Shown: positions 42,877 through 56,351, counted from the stretch's first letter. The stretch: DNA of 64,000 nt from Ligustrum vulgare (GCA_963555705.1 OY743172.1:25419446-25483445), one strand, 5' to 3'. Numbers and translations are program-made. Notes: generated from the sequence alone by a model not told the origin.

Positions 42877-44077
42877 TTAACATGTTGCTGCAGGGTAGCT
42901 GATTTTTATTTTTTTAAAGTTTTATACATCTTTTTTTTTTCCTGGCACAAAACTCAATTTCAAAAAGGTGTGTTTTATATCGTGTCGCTAGGTTTGTGTA
43001 TTTTGCAGTAGCAATGCAATGGTATTGGTTTGAGTGTTGGGTGGACACTTGGAATTTTTCGTAAATGGAATTATTTGAGTTCACGTAATTATTGAAATGG
43101 AACCTGTACGTAAATCTTCCATTTCGATATATATTCAGTTCTACCCACATTTAATCGTGCGGATAATTCTAATTATTTTCAAAAAACGTAAAATATGCTA
43201 CAATATATATATATATATTAACAGTTTCTTAATTCATTATTAAGTCTATAAATATGTTACCAAATAGCATTTTGTCTAGCACAGCAGTACCTATGATTTT
43301 GTAGGCTTGAGACAAATAGCTTGTTAGATACGAGACCTTTGGCTTTAGGAGGGTACAGGGGAATTTTTTTTTTTTTTTTTGGAAAAAAACTAAAAATAAG
43401 GATAAAAAATAAGATTCACAGATAAATATAATAAATAATATACAAATTTACCATAAAATTGTAAAAAGTAAAAAAATTCAAATATTTAGCTCATTTAGGA
43501 GCATACTACAAATAAATGTGAACTCACAGGCCACAACAATTATAGCAAAATAAAAAATGTACCATTCCAAAATTCAAAGAAATTGATTTTTTTTTTTTTT
43601 TTGAAAATCAAAGAAATTGAACTTGTTCTCAAAAGTAGCCCAAACAATAGTCATCATGCAGCAAACAAATATCATATGCAAATATGCAATGATCAACACA
43701 ATTCTTTGAGAAGTACAAAAAATCTTGAAGGGGAATTACAACACAAATCTGAAACAAATTAAATACAACACAAATCAAGTAACTTCTAAACCACATACAA
43801 AAATCAAGAAAAACAACAAAGCAGCCCTAAAATGCTACCGTAAGAAAATAGACAATAAATTGCACTTACCTGAGGAAACATTCAACGAGAAGGAAGTCAG
43901 GAACAATGACTAAGACTCGAGCAATGAAGTAGAGAAGAAGGCAGTCGGCATCGCCACAGTTCGCAATCGCAAGTCGCACGCTCCCGGCTCCCAGCTCCCA
44001 GTCCCAGGGCAGAATCGGTGATTTTTGGATTTTGTATTGTAGTATTGGTTGGGTTACTTACTACATAGTTATTGGGC
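42877..44077. other. Intergenic AT-rich sequence
   Basis: It begins with the presumed 3' UTR of the RING gene. It contains T-runs (43363-43380, 43588-43602) and an AT dinucleotide run near 43206. No gene or recognised element. Confidence 0.5.
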
Positions 44078-44594
44078 CTGGGTGTGACGACCCGAATTCT
44101 CGACCATTCGAGTGCCACTAAAAGTGACTCATATCATATTATCGAGACTTAAATAGTAATGTAAAATTATTCAAAAGAATAATTAGAATCCCATAATTTT
44201 ATTGGTGAATAAAATTAGAACATAATTTTCTTACATAAAGTTCAACATAATTATCTCATCAATCTTAACCACTTTTGCCACTTCCATGTTGACCGCCTCG
44301 AACCTTCAATTATCTGAAAATGGTAAATATCGTGGAGTGAGATTTATAAAATCCCAGTAAGTATACCAAGCATAAATTTTCTTTTGAATGCATATGGATC
44401 ATTTTCATCATAACATAGGATAGGATTGAAATATTCATAAACATAGGGAGACACAAGAATTTTACCGAACTTAAATGGCAAGAATTCTTATGTGTAGCGC
44501 TACTAAACTCCGGTCCCCTTAGCATAATCATAAACATATCATATGGAACCCATAACAATCTTGTGAGATTGATTTCATAGCAATGATCCAAACA

Positions 44595-45312
44595 TTTTCA
44601 TAAAAACATAAGATATACTTACTTGTCATAAAAACATACTTACTTTTCATAAAAACATAAGGTATACTTACTTGTCATAAAAACATACTTACTTTTCATA
44701 AAAACATAAGGTGTATTTACCTTTCATAAAAACATACTTACTTTTCATAAAAACATAAGATATACTTACTTGTCATAAAAACATACTTACTTTTCATAAA
44801 AACATAAGGTGTATTTACCTTTCATAAAAACATACTTACTTTTCATAAAAACATAAGATATACTTACTTGTCATAAAAACATACTTACTTTTCATAAAAA
44901 CATAAGGTGTATTTACCTTTCATAAAAACATACTTACTTTTCATAAAAACATAAGATATACTTACTTGTCATAAAAACATACTTACTTTTCATAAAAACA
45001 TAAGGTGTATTTACCTTTCATAAAAACATACTTACTTTTCATAAAAACATAAGATATACTTACTTGTCATAAAAACATACTTACTTTTCATAAAAACATA
45101 AGGTGTATTTACCTTTCATAAAAACATACTTACTTTTCATAAAAACATAAGATATACTTACTTGTCATAAAAACATACTTACTTTTCATAAAAACATAAG
45201 GTGTATTTACCTTTCATAAAAACATACTTACTTTTCATAAAAACATAAGATATACTTACATTTCATAACAACATACTTAATTTTCATAAAAACATAAGAT
45301 ATACTTACTTTT
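44595..45312. repeat. 98-bp tandem array in left LTR
   Basis: Each unit is 28+21+28+21 bp built on a cataaaaacat core (aagatatacttacttgtc..., then aaggtgtatttaccttt...). The aagatata marks fall at 44756, 44854, 44952, 45050, 45148 and 45246, a spacing of 98. Confidence 0.92.
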
Positions 45313-45536
45313 TAAAAGATTAAAATGAAGTGTAGTAGTAAATGGACCAAAACTTTCTTGACCACCTTGAATTTCTCTTACTTGTGGATTTTGTCAAGAG
45401 GTTGGAAATAAGTGTATATGTGTAGAGTTGTGTGTAAAAGAGATGGGTTTAAATAGATGTATAAAGTTGGCATATTGTAAATATAATCATTCAATTCTAT
45501 TAATTTTAACACATCCTTTTCTTAAAGTAAAGCACC

Positions 45537-46024
45537 ATTCATATACTTTTCCATATTTATACAAATAATATGCTCTTCATGATTATATATAATGGAGTCT
45601 ATCAATCATTCATATATTTTTCCATATTTATACAAATATTATGCTCTTCATGATTATATATAATGGAGTATATAAATCATTCATATACTTTTCCATTTTT
45701 TATACAAATATTATGCTCTTCATGATTACATATAATGGAGTCTTATCAATCATTCATATACTTTTCCATATTTATACAAATATTATGCTCTTCATGATTA
45801 TATATAATGGAGTATATAAATCATTCATATACTTTTCCATATTTATACAAATATTATGCTCTTCATGATTATATATAATGGAGTATATAAATCATTCATA
45901 TACTTTTCCATATTTATACAAATATTATGCTCTTCATGATTATATATAATGGAGTATATAAATCATTCATATACTTTTCCATTTTTTATACAAATATTAT
46001 GCTCTTCATGATTACATATAATGG
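45537..46024. repeat. About 71-bp tandem array in left LTR (7 units)
   Basis: Units contain cttttccatatttatacaaa and atgctcttcatgatta followed by tatataatggagt. The atgctcttcatg marks are at 45571, 45641, 45712, 45786, 45857, 45927 and 45999. The right LTR has the same seven. Confidence 0.9.
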
Positions 46025-46319
46025 AACCTCTCATGCTTGCATATATTTTCTTAATTTAAATAATAAAAGTAATTTTTGTATAAATAAATATTGGGATAAC
46101 ATTGAATTAAGTATTTGGACTTAATATACTTTAAATCAAGAAAATGGAGATATTTTTAGAAATTCGGAATTTAATTTAAAATCGAACGATCTCGATTATT
46201 TCTTGACTTGGCTATACGAATACGTCGCTGCGTTAACTTAATAAAAATGGGTGAAATAGTAGCGACACGATTTTCTATTAAAATAATTATTAATCGCGTA
46301 AAAATTCTTGGTTGCTACA

Positions 46320-49278
46320 AACTTACCCCCTTAAAATAATTTCGTCCTCGAAATTAAACTTACTTGATCTTATGATTTCTGAACACTTAATCAGAATCTC
46401 TTCTCTTCTTCTCTTAGGTAGTATCATTGCTACTATATTTAACCCACTGGACTTTGACTAAATGCATATCTTTGTTTTTCTTAAAAACATGGACTTTTCT
46501 ATCAATAATAGACATATGTGTCTACTCATAAATTCTGACTCAAAAGGAAAATTCCCAATCGTATGTGATATTTCATCATGTCTTGTAGTACTCATGTAAC
46601 CTGTCACTTATCATCGTATCATGTGACCTCAAATATTCGTATTAATATCTCTAAAATTTCAATAAATCTTTACTAACATATCATACCATAATAATTAGTC
46701 ATTTCTTCTTATCACCAAATATCCCAAAGTAAATAAAATGGTTACCTGAATATCCCCTATGTAATATATCCAAACATATTATTCATCAATCAACATAATA
46801 TCATCAGCTTATCTTTTCCCATATTTGTAACCAAAACGTTCTGCAAAATTCAAATAAATAATTAGCTCCCAAATAACTAAAATTCTTCACTTAATTGTCA
46901 CAACATTTCCCGCAAGGTATTTCTTTCACTTGTACATACTTATGAATTCTGATTCGATACGGTCCTTATTTCACTTTCACGTATTCCCGTATCATCACAC
47001 CATACCTTAATTACTTATTATTATACCTAAAATATCAGTACCAAATCCAAGAAAATATTCTGTATCTCAAAATCTTATCATCAAATCTTCCTTTATCGAT
47101 AAAATTAAACAGCGCATTAATTCTTGTCTCTTCTTTTCATTATTCTATTCCGCGCTTTCTTGCTGGAATCAATATCAGATGGATCCACTTAGTTCCTTTA
47201 TACCTTTAAATAGATCATGTTGGGAAGAGGTTAGATCCATCAATAGATTGGTCGCAAGGAAGGGGAATCAAGCGAAAATGGAGTCCGGTTAATGTAAACT
47301 TAACTTTATGAATCTTAGAATAGGTGGGGGTACAGTACGGAGTATTCTTACTCTCGAGACACCCCTCTAATTTCCTAGGATTTTCCTTAATGTTTAAATC
47401 TTGTGTGTACCTCAAAGGTTCCAGGTAGTAGATTACGGAGTATTCTTACTCTCGAAACACACCTTTTTGAAGGTTTCTTTATTTCCTCAAAAGGTCAGAG
47501 GTGGTAGGATACGGCTACTCCGGAAACACATCTCTCAATTTGAGGAATTTCCCATGTTGCTTTCTTTTGCTTTTGCGTGTTTTCATGTATTTCCTTTCTA
47601 GGGTGACTCTTGTGTATTCTCCTTATGAGAAAATAATAATATCTCTGTTATCATCTACTAAATCTCGTTTGTGATGTAAATGAACTTGTATGTCTAACTT
47701 CAATTCTCTTAGTGATTGCATACCATACTATGCTCTTAACTCCAAACGATAAAATTCTAGGCAGAGTTTTCCTTTGAAATTTGGACTTATCCAAATCGTA
47801 AGCATACTTCATAACTCAAAATAATAACTAATTGTACATTTGATCACAATTTCATCAAACTTCAATATCATCATAAATATTCCAGAAAATCAATTCATAA
47901 TTCCTCAACATAGAAATTTCAAATCATAATTTCTAATATCACCATATCAAGTCCTTATTTCTCAATAATTAAGAGCCTAAACTTTAAATCTCCAACTTCA
48001 TAATTCTTCTCATAAAAATCTCAATAAAATCATATCACTTATAATCTCAACATCTCATCATAACTTCATAAAACTGACTTTCTATTTCTCGTTTAATCTA
48101 AACGATGAATAATTCGAAAATATTATCTAGTCCTTTCTGTTGACTTCTCATACTTAGTGCCATGTCTAAAATCAATTATGCAAAGTCCATTTAGGGCTCA
48201 TCATTTCTAAACTTGACGACAAAGATTATTTTGAAAATCATTCGTAAATCATATTTTTTTTTTTTTTCAAAATTGAAACTTGAAGAGTGGTACCAATAAT
48301 CATCCACAGTTTTTCCTTGCTTTTAAGCAAATGTAGTGATAAAGGGATAAATTATTGAACCGAAAATTGAAACTTGAAGAGGAAGTACTAATAACCATCC
48401 ACAGTTTTTCCCTTGTTTTTACACAAAGGTAGTGATAAAGGGATAAATTATTGTACAATTCATTATCAATTTTGTTTGTTTAATATATTATTCCATATAT
48501 TTTGGGCCAAAGTTACAACCCAACTTAATTTCTAATTGAGTCAATCTTACTAAGCTTAATATGAACCAAAATTCATATCAATATCCTCTATGTCTCATGA
48601 TTCTACATTAAAATGAATAAATTAAAATTTAGGCTTCTATCAATTCATATCATACTCAACATGTATATTTCACTTAAAGATTCATAACATATGAATATTT
48701 CATACTTAACATGTCTTAATAAAATCGTAAATGACTTGCAAAGCATATAACATACCTAATTCGAGGAGTCAATACGTGGAGAGTGACATAGTAGAGTGAT
48801 GAGTTAAAATATTTTAAAAAAAAAATTATTATTAATCATTTCGCATCTTTACATAAGATTGGGCCTAATTAACCCAAATAAAAATTTATCGTCAAATCTT
48901 ATTTTTCCTTTAGTCCCCGAACTTCTAGAAATTTATCAAAGACATCAATATAAACATCATATCACTAACTAATTATATTCCATAAAATTTTCAGGACATT
49001 ACAAACTCTCTTGCTTAAAATGAATTTTGTCCTTGAAATTCGCACATCAAATTTCATCATGCTTTTCAAAATCATAACCATACTTGACATGTGAAAATTC
49101 AACTTTTTTTTTTATAATGAATAGTGATTTCGTTCACTGTTCATCATGAATAGCACGTCGTTTTACTGTTCACGTGAATAGTGATTTTTTTTTTTTTATT
49201 TATTTATTTTTTTTTTAAAGAAATAAAATTTCAAAAATCTACAGAATCGTTTTTAAAACTCTTTGCTCTGATACCAAC
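46320..49278 (-). other. Non-coding interior of the LARD-like element
   Basis: No open frame of note on either strand. It contains an imperfect repeat series at 47325-47550 (attcttactctcgaaacac variants), a 95-bp tandem duplication at about 48270-48456, a second gypsy-like polypurine/LTR-start signature at 48990-49045 (minus strand: ggacaaaattcattttaagc...tgtaatgtcctg), and hairpin-prone cactattcacgtgaacagt-type text at 49120-49185 near the primer-binding site. Confidence 0.7.
49265..49276 (-). other. Primer-binding site, initiator Met tRNA (minus strand)
   Basis: gctctgatacca is the complement of tggtatcagagc, two bases inside the 5' LTR at 49279. Confidence 0.92.
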
Positions 49279-51319
49279 TGTGATGACCCGAATTCTCGAC
49301 CATTCGAGTGCCACTAAAAGTGACTCATATCATATTATCGAGACTTAAATAGTAATGTAAAATTATTCAAAAGAATAATTAGAATCCCATAATTTTATTG
49401 GTGAATAAAATTAGAACATAATTTTCTTACATAAAGTTCAACATAATTATCTCATCAATCTTAACCACTTTTGCCACTTCCATGTTGACCGCCTCGAACC
49501 TTCAATTATCTGAAAATGGTAAATATCGTGGAGTGAGATTTATAAAATCCCAGTAAGTATACCAAGCATAAATTTTCTTTTGAATGCATATGGATCATTT
49601 TCATCATAACATAGGATAGGATTGAAATATTCATAAACATAGGGAGACACAAGAATTTTACCGAACTTAAATGGCAAGAATTCTTATGTGTAGCGCTACT
49701 AAACTCCGGTCCCCTTAGCATAATCATAAACATATCATATGGAACCCATAACAATCTTGTGAGATTGATTTCATAGCAATGATCCAAACATTTTCATAAA
49801 AACATAAGATATACTTACTTGTCATAAAAACATACTTACTTTTCATAAAAACATAAGGTATACTTACTTGTCATAAAAACATACTTATTTTTCATAAAAA
49901 CATAAGGTGTATTTACCTTTCATAAAAACATACTTACTTTTCATAAAAACATAAGATATACTTACTTGTCATAAAAACATACTTACTTTTCATAAAAACA
50001 TAAGGTGTATTTACCTTTCATAAAAACATACTTACTTTTCATAAAAACATAAGATATACTTACTTGTCATAAAAACATACTTACTTTTCATAAAAACATA
50101 AGGTGTATTTACCTTTCATAAAAACATACTTACTTTTCATAAAAACATAAGATATACTTACTTGTCATAAAAACATACTTACTTTTCATAAAAACATAAG
50201 GTGTATTTACCTTTCATAAAAACATACTTACTTTTCATAAAAACATAAGATATACTTACATTTCATAACAACATACTTAATTTTCATAAAAACATAAGAT
50301 ATACTTACTTTTTAAAAGATTAAAATGAAGTGTAGTAGTAAATGGACCAAAACTTTCTTGACCACCTTGAATTTCTCTTACTTGTGGATTTTGTCAAGAG
50401 GTTGGAAATAAGTGTATATGTGTAGAGTTGTGTGTAAAAGAGATGGGTTTAAATAGATGTATAAAGTTGGCATATTGTAAACATAATCATTCAATTCTAT
50501 TAATTTTAACACATCCTTTTCTTAAAGTAAAGCACCATTCATATACTTTTCCATATTTATACAAATAATATGCTCTTCATGATTATATATAATGGAGTCT
50601 ATCAATCATTCATATATTTTTCCATATTTATACAAATATTATGCTCTTCATGATTATATATAATGGAGTATATAAATCATTCATATACTTTTCCATTTTT
50701 TATACAAATATTATGCTCTTCATGATTACATATAATGGAGTCTTATCAATCATTCATATACTTTTCCATATTTATACAAATATTATGCTCTTCATGATTA
50801 TATATAATGGAGTATATAAATCATTCATATACTTTTCCATATTTATACAAATATTATGCTCTTCATGATTATATATAATGGAGTATATAAATCATTCATA
50901 TACTTTTCCATATTTATACAAATATTATGCTCTTCATGATTATATATAATGGAGTATATAAATCATTCATATACTTTTCCATTTTTTATACAAATATTAT
51001 GCTCTTCATGATTACATATAATGGAACCTCTCATGCTTGCATATATTTTCTTAATTTAAATAATAAAAGTAATTTTTGTATAAATAAATATTGGGATAAC
51101 ATTGAATTAAGTATTTGGACTTAATATACTTTAAATCAAGAAAATGGAGATATTTTTAGAAATTCGGAATTTAATTTAAAATCGAACGATCTCGATTATT
51201 TCTTGACTTGGCTATACGAATACGTCGCTGCGTTAACTTAATAAAAATGGGTGAAATAGTAGCGACACGATTTTCTATTAAAATAATTATTAATCGCGTA
51301 AAAATTCTTGGTTGCTACA
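49279..51319 (-). repeat. 5' LTR (right copy, 2041 bp)
   Basis: Nearly identical to 44083-46319 with scattered single-base differences (for example gatgaccc versus gacgaccc near the end, and acataatc versus atataatc). Arrays lie at about 49790-50311 (98-bp type) and 50537-51024 (71-bp type). Confidence 0.92.
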
Positions 51320-51324
51320 CTGGG

Positions 51325-52434
51325 CTTTTAAAAAAAATAAATTATATGGGCCCCTTAAAAAATTAGGTCTGTGGGTCTTGAGACTGAGGCCCTAGATAGG
51401 TTCGGCCGTGTTGTCTAGCATAATAATATTTCTTTTTTGATGGGAAAGAGTGGTCGTTATCCATTGGGTGTGCGGAGTCAAATGTTTCTATCAGTGCAGG
51501 CAAAAATTAATCGAGGTGTGGAGAGAAGGCTACCCCCCGAAAAAAAAATTTCGAGGAAAAATAAAAATAAAGAGAAAATTTAATTTCACAAATGATAAGT
51601 AAACAAATTTTAACTTACAAATTTTCAAAAGCTAAGTATCAAAATGATTCAATTTTTTTATTTCGTGCATGTTAGACAACTTGTTTATATACAAGTTTCA
51701 TTTTTTCTTTTCGACCTTGTTTAATGAAATGTCATTATGGGTCTCACATCCCCTTTTTGTACTTAAGCATCTCTACTTTTTAAACTCTCTCTTCCTCTCT
51801 CCCCACCCCCCACCCCACGCGCACTAACCAATTCATTCATCTCCCTCTTTTTTTTCACAATCACATTCACACACACACGTAAAATCTCATTGGCGATTTC
51901 TTCTTCACCTCCTTTTTTTTGTGTTGGGAATTTCTCCCCCATGGTGTTGCCAAAGCCAGGTAAGAAATTCCCTATTTTTTCCACCTATTTGGGGGGTTTT
52001 CTTCTTTCTTACATCTTACTTCTTCCCTTTTAGTTCAGATTTCAGTGTAGGTTGGAATTAATCTTAAGGGTGGATCCAAAGTCAGTTTCGATCACGAGCT
52101 TACGCTTGGCCTGAACTGGCTCCATCTTTGGTGTGCATTGAGTAAACTCTCGAACTGATGCAATAGCTTACAAATCATGTCTATCATGTAAATTGTACTA
52201 GATAAGCAACAGGCTCGATCGAGAAAATGTTAATAGGAGAAATCAAACTCGTGAACAAAGATCTTCACCCTCATTTATTCTACCAACTCGACCACCCCAT
52301 AGCGGGTAGCATAATAACATTTAATTCTACGTTAGGCGCCTCAATAAGTTTATAGGGCGACAATATAAAGTGCGCTTTAGAGATTCTACAAATTGAAATA
52401 ATATGATTTAATTATTTAAATAGTCATTTTGATT
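51325..52434. other. Intergenic region with a promoter/leader-like stretch
   Basis: Mostly featureless. At 51770-51970 a CT-rich leader (ctctctcttcctctctcccc, cacacacac) leads to ATG at 51941 and a donor-like cag|gtaaga at 51958-51965, which resembles the 5' UTR and first exon of a lost gene. No downstream coding was recognised. Confidence 0.3.
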
Positions 52435-52451
52435 GATTGTGACATTTACTG
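52435..52451. repeat. SINE 1 target duplication, left
   Basis: gattgtgacatttactg is repeated exactly at 52692-52708. Confidence 0.9.
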
Positions 52452-52691
52452 TAGCCCACACCCTAAGGGCCCGAACCGACCACGCCCAAGGCCATTGGTT
52501 CGGGAAGGTAAATCCAGGTTATGCCTCCAAGGAGCCAGGGTGGAAGGGCTTATGGTAAGCATGAGATACACTCAATAACTCCCGCTTGCCACAAGGCCAA
52601 TTCCACCTTACGGGGAATCGAACCAAGCACACAGCCGCGCTGAGCACTTACCACCCATCCCCTTTGCCACTTGGAGATGTGCCCTGAGGGC
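52452..52691 (-). mobile_element. tRNA-derived SINE 1
   Basis: A 240-bp segment between perfect 17-bp direct repeats. On the minus strand it begins gccctcagggcacatctcca and carries ggttcgattcc, a consensus pol III B box, about 80 bp in. It shares ggcacatctcc, the B box, gaggcataacctg and a gggccc(c/t)taggg tail with SINE 2 at 60809. Confidence 0.85.
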
Positions 52692-52997
52692 GATTGTGAC
52701 ATTTACTGACTAGGCATTACTCTTTTATTTGGTGGAATTTGCAAATTTGCTCCTTGTAGGTTTTGGTCATAAAATTATGGTGAATAGTTTTTATTTAGCC
52801 CTTGTTTGGAACACATTAAATTTTTCTCTTTTTCTACAGTACTCAATCTCAACCATCAATAAAAGTCAAGCTCACAATGTTTTACTTTTCAATCAAGTCT
52901 CAACCATCTATTCTTCAAAAAATTACTATTCATTTCAAAAAAATTCTTTTTAAACAATACCAAACACACACTTAATTATTTTTCTTTTGTTAGACTG

Positions 52998-53508
52998 CGT
53001 TTGATAGTGAGAGTGGAATTTGAGTGAAAAGAAAATGAATTCCAGAGAATTGAATTTTTGAGAATTTGATGTTTTATGTATTTGATTGATTTAATTTTTT
53101 AGGTGAAAAAAATTGAAAAATTCTTTAACTTTTGTTGTTTGATTGACATTATTTTCTATGGCAAATAAAGCAAAATTTAGCTATTTTAGTCAAAACAAAT
53201 ATATTTTTTATTTTTTCATACATTTATACTTGATAATAATAATGTTAATTTTTGGACAAAAAATGAATTAATTAACAATAACAAAAATGATCAAACGTGA
53301 CGAAAATGGTTAAAAATTTTACTTGAAAAATAAAATCTTCTAGTTGGCTAGGAAAACCAATTCACCAAAACAAAGGAACACCCGCGCGTCAAGGAAAAAG
53401 GGAAAAAATGAATTGCCGAGAAAAATAATGCATGTCAAAAAAAAAGTTGAAAAAAGTCATGGAAAAGGTTTTTCGTGGAAAAGATGGTGTTTCAAACACA
53501 CCCTTAGA
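52998..53508. mobile_element. MITE-like element (weak)
   Basis: Left end gactgcgtttgatag and right end tttcaaacacaccctta are imperfect inverted matches. AT-rich non-coding interior. No target duplication seen. Confidence 0.3.
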
Positions 53509-54142
53509 ATATTTTAAATTATTCTCCGTGGAATTTGTTTGCACTATTTAAAAATTTTAGAACTCTGACTAGATTTACTTTTTTAAATAATACTTTCTTT
53601 CTTTTTTATTTGTTAATAAAAATTGAGGGTAAATTAATCACTTTATAATTTTTTATGGACAAAATAGATTGAAGAATTTTTTAAATTATTTTTAAAAACT
53701 TGGGAGTCTAGTTGCATTTATTTTTACAAAAAAAAAAAAAAAAATTCTTTATTCATTTTCTATTTGTTTATTCAAAAAGAAGGTAAATCCAATTAGTCAT
53801 TTACAATTCTTTAATAGATAAAATAGATTATAAGGATCTTTTGCACAAATGAAATATTGATTTGAGCCTTCAATGTCAAAATTGAAACGAGATGAACATA
53901 TTTGCGCAATGAAATAAAACAATAAGGGGCATTTTGAGCAAGGGAATAACAAATTTCAAAATAAAAAAGGAAATAAAAGTGCAAATGACAAATTTGAAAC
54001 AATATTGACGATTTTCGTAAGGAGTACAAATGATGGAATACCTAGTCTCAGTAATCTGTGGGTCGAAATGCTTTTTGAAGCTCTAAAAGCTACAAATAGA
54101 ATGATGAAGGTCTATTTGCTCTTTTGTATAAGTTGAAAACAT

Positions 54143-54367
54143 GGTCAATTCCATCAATGACCACTCAACTTGATACTTAGTGTCCTTTGGTCATTCAATT
54201 TGATTTTGTTTCACCACGATCACACAACTTCACATTTCATTATATCCATGGTCACTCTATAATTTATAATTTATATCAACTTGGATGGTCATGATTAGTT
54301 AAAATTAAATTAGGTGATTAAAGTGAATTGAAGTGTGAAAGTTGGTGATTATTGGTGGAATTAACCC
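54143..54367. mobile_element. MITE with about 25-bp terminal inverted repeats
   Basis: Left ggtcaattccatcaatgacc and right attattggtggaattaacc are clear inverted partners. The interior holds tggtcactc, tggtcattc and similar text also present at 24130-24445. Confidence 0.6.
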
Positions 54368-56351
54368 GTTGAAGACACCACACCATCTGTGAAATTTCTA
54401 AAGACTAGTTCAAACATACTTTGCACGTGATTTTATAATTTTGCTATGAATTTTTTTTTTCATTCCTATATTTACATCAATAAGTAAGCAATTGATTGAT
54501 TAAAGTACAACTCATGTTTGAGTTCCATTATAATTTTAATACATTTTTCAATAAAATAATATTAAACGTAAATTTTTAAAAATTCCTTATTTTTAACCAC
54601 TTATTCTCCAAACAACCACTATTTCAAAAAATAATTTCTCCAAACATCCCATTATAATAGGGCTCAAACAAGGGCATAGCATATCTAATATCCAAAAATC
54701 CCATTATAATTTTCTTATATTGTTCTATACATTACTACGATATGCTTAGAAATACCTTTAACTTACTCTATAATGGCATGTCTCGTGGACAAGTATTTCT
54801 CTAAAGAAGAGTACATTTCGAGTTGCAATAAAATGTCCACTTAATTGGACTGATATTGATAAATGTTAAGAGTAACTCAACCCTAATAATGACAGTCACA
54901 AATGTTATCATTAAATTTTTCAATAAAAGTTGCAATTTTCAAATAAACCATTAACTTCTCATAAGAAAACACATTACGTTGAATTATGCTCATGAAATAA
55001 TCAAATTTACTTTGAATCTCCTTTAAATAAATAAAAGAAACATTAAAAAAAATCTTGTTAATGTCCTACCAGCACTTAGATCGTGTGTAACAACACATAC
55101 CCTCATTGTATTTGTAACAAGTTTTTATTTAGTGGATTAAGTGCACGTTGATATAATTCTCTAATAATGGGAAGATAAAAGGTCGTCGTCACATCTTCTT
55201 GACAATGCAAATTCTTGTCAATTACCATCTCACATGTCCATTATCAACAATAATGAGAATTTACATATTCATTTCATTCCTGAGAAAAGGGAAGAGAAAA
55301 AAGTCACAATCAATACTATGATATCAACTAATGGAAGTGAAAATATAGCAAAACTAAAAATTATTTTCCTATTTATATCAATCTATTTATTTAAGAATTT
55401 CTACATTTTTTTATGATTTCAAATTATACCCCTTTAGAGCATCTCTAATGATTTATAAGTATTTTGATCTATGTGGCACTTATGCAGATAATTATTTTAC
55501 ATATATTGATAAAATAGATAGTAAATTTTAAAGCTTATTCTCAATGATATTTGTCTACAATTTGTTATGTATACATTGTCTAGCAAGTTATCTACATCTA
55601 GTTATAGTATAAGATAATGTCCCTGCTACGTCAGCGCCAAGTAAGCATGCAAACTAACCATTGAGATTAAATTTTCATATCATTATTTATTTTTTCTATG
55701 TGATAATCTATTTTTTCCCAATTCATATACCATTTGAGATACTCCATTGAAGATTCTATCAGGAAATTTTTTGCACAATCACATATCTATACATTTGATC
55801 ACCAGAGTAAAGTCCTTTAGTAGTTACTTGTGCCTGTCTACAAAGAGCTGACAAAAAATCCATACACATAGTGAAATAATACAATTTGAATGTTTAGTAT
55901 ACTAAACAAGACTTGAAAAATTGATATCAAGTAAAACATATCAAATATGCACTTACAACATATTTTCGTAATCAATATTAGACGGAAGGATTCATATATA
56001 TATTCTCAAAAAAAAAAAAAAAAAAAACCAAAGTCTCATCTGAAAGACATCACTAAAGAAAAGGATATATTCATTTGCTAAACATTTATTGCAGATCACT
56101 ACCTCACGGTGAGGAAGTGGTGGCCTAACTTCGTCAATTGGTGGCGTGAGAAAGGGGCATTCGATCACGGGCAAAGATGTTGAAGCAACTCATTATACAA
56201 GTAACGAATGAAAGATAGTGGGGTTGCTTGATTCACCGATCTTTCCTCATCATCAAGATTCTCCTTACCAGATCTTGTAGACCATAAGCTTTCTCAAACT
56301 TCATGAGCTTTCCCAAATTTCACCTAAAAGCACCTTTTTAAACATTGAATA
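54368..56351. other. AT-rich intergenic sequence
   Basis: No gene seen. gagcatctctaatgattt (55438) and, about 300 bp later, catttgagatactccattga (55730) resemble degenerate ends of a common plant gagcatctccaatgg MITE. A 19-A run lies near 56010. Confidence 0.4.

Larger units (their letters stand above)
44083..46319 (-). repeat. 3' LTR (left copy, 2237 bp)
   Basis: Contains a 98-bp-unit array at about 44595-45312 and a 71-bp-unit array at about 45537-46024. It is 196 bp longer than the right copy, exactly two 98-bp units. A 93-codon minus-strand frame (44310-44591) recurs in every copy but has no protein-like features. Confidence 0.92.
44083..51319 (-). mobile_element. Complete non-coding large LTR retrotransposon (LARD-like), minus strand
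   Basis: Two direct repeats over 2 kb (44083-46319 and 49279-51319) are flanked by CTGGG at 44078-44082 and 51320-51324. On the minus strand the LTR reads TGTAGCAACC...GGGTCGTCACA. The primer-binding site lies beside the right-hand (5') LTR, and the text before the left-hand LTR (46320-46360) reads on the minus strand as gaggacgaaattattttaag then ggggtaag, the usual Ty3/gypsy polypurine region. The 2.96-kb interior has no gag or pol. The LTRs are almost identical outside tandem-array length, so insertion is recent. It must have been moved by proteins from another element. Confidence 0.92.

Noticed and set aside
44310..44591. 93-codon minus-strand frame recurring at 49506 and 62928
   Set aside because: It is part of the LTR, repeated because the LTR is; no protein features.
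44595..45312. CRISPR-like regular repeat array
   Set aside because: Contiguous tandem units without unique spacers, in a plant LTR.
45641..46124. Repeated MLFMIIYNGV frames in the LTR (also 50641)
   Set aside because: They are translations of the 71-bp tandem array and have no protein family signal.
56010..56029. A-run as the poly(A) tail of the RPL4 fragment
   Set aside because: Wrong strand: a minus-strand insertion would show T on the plus strand at this side.
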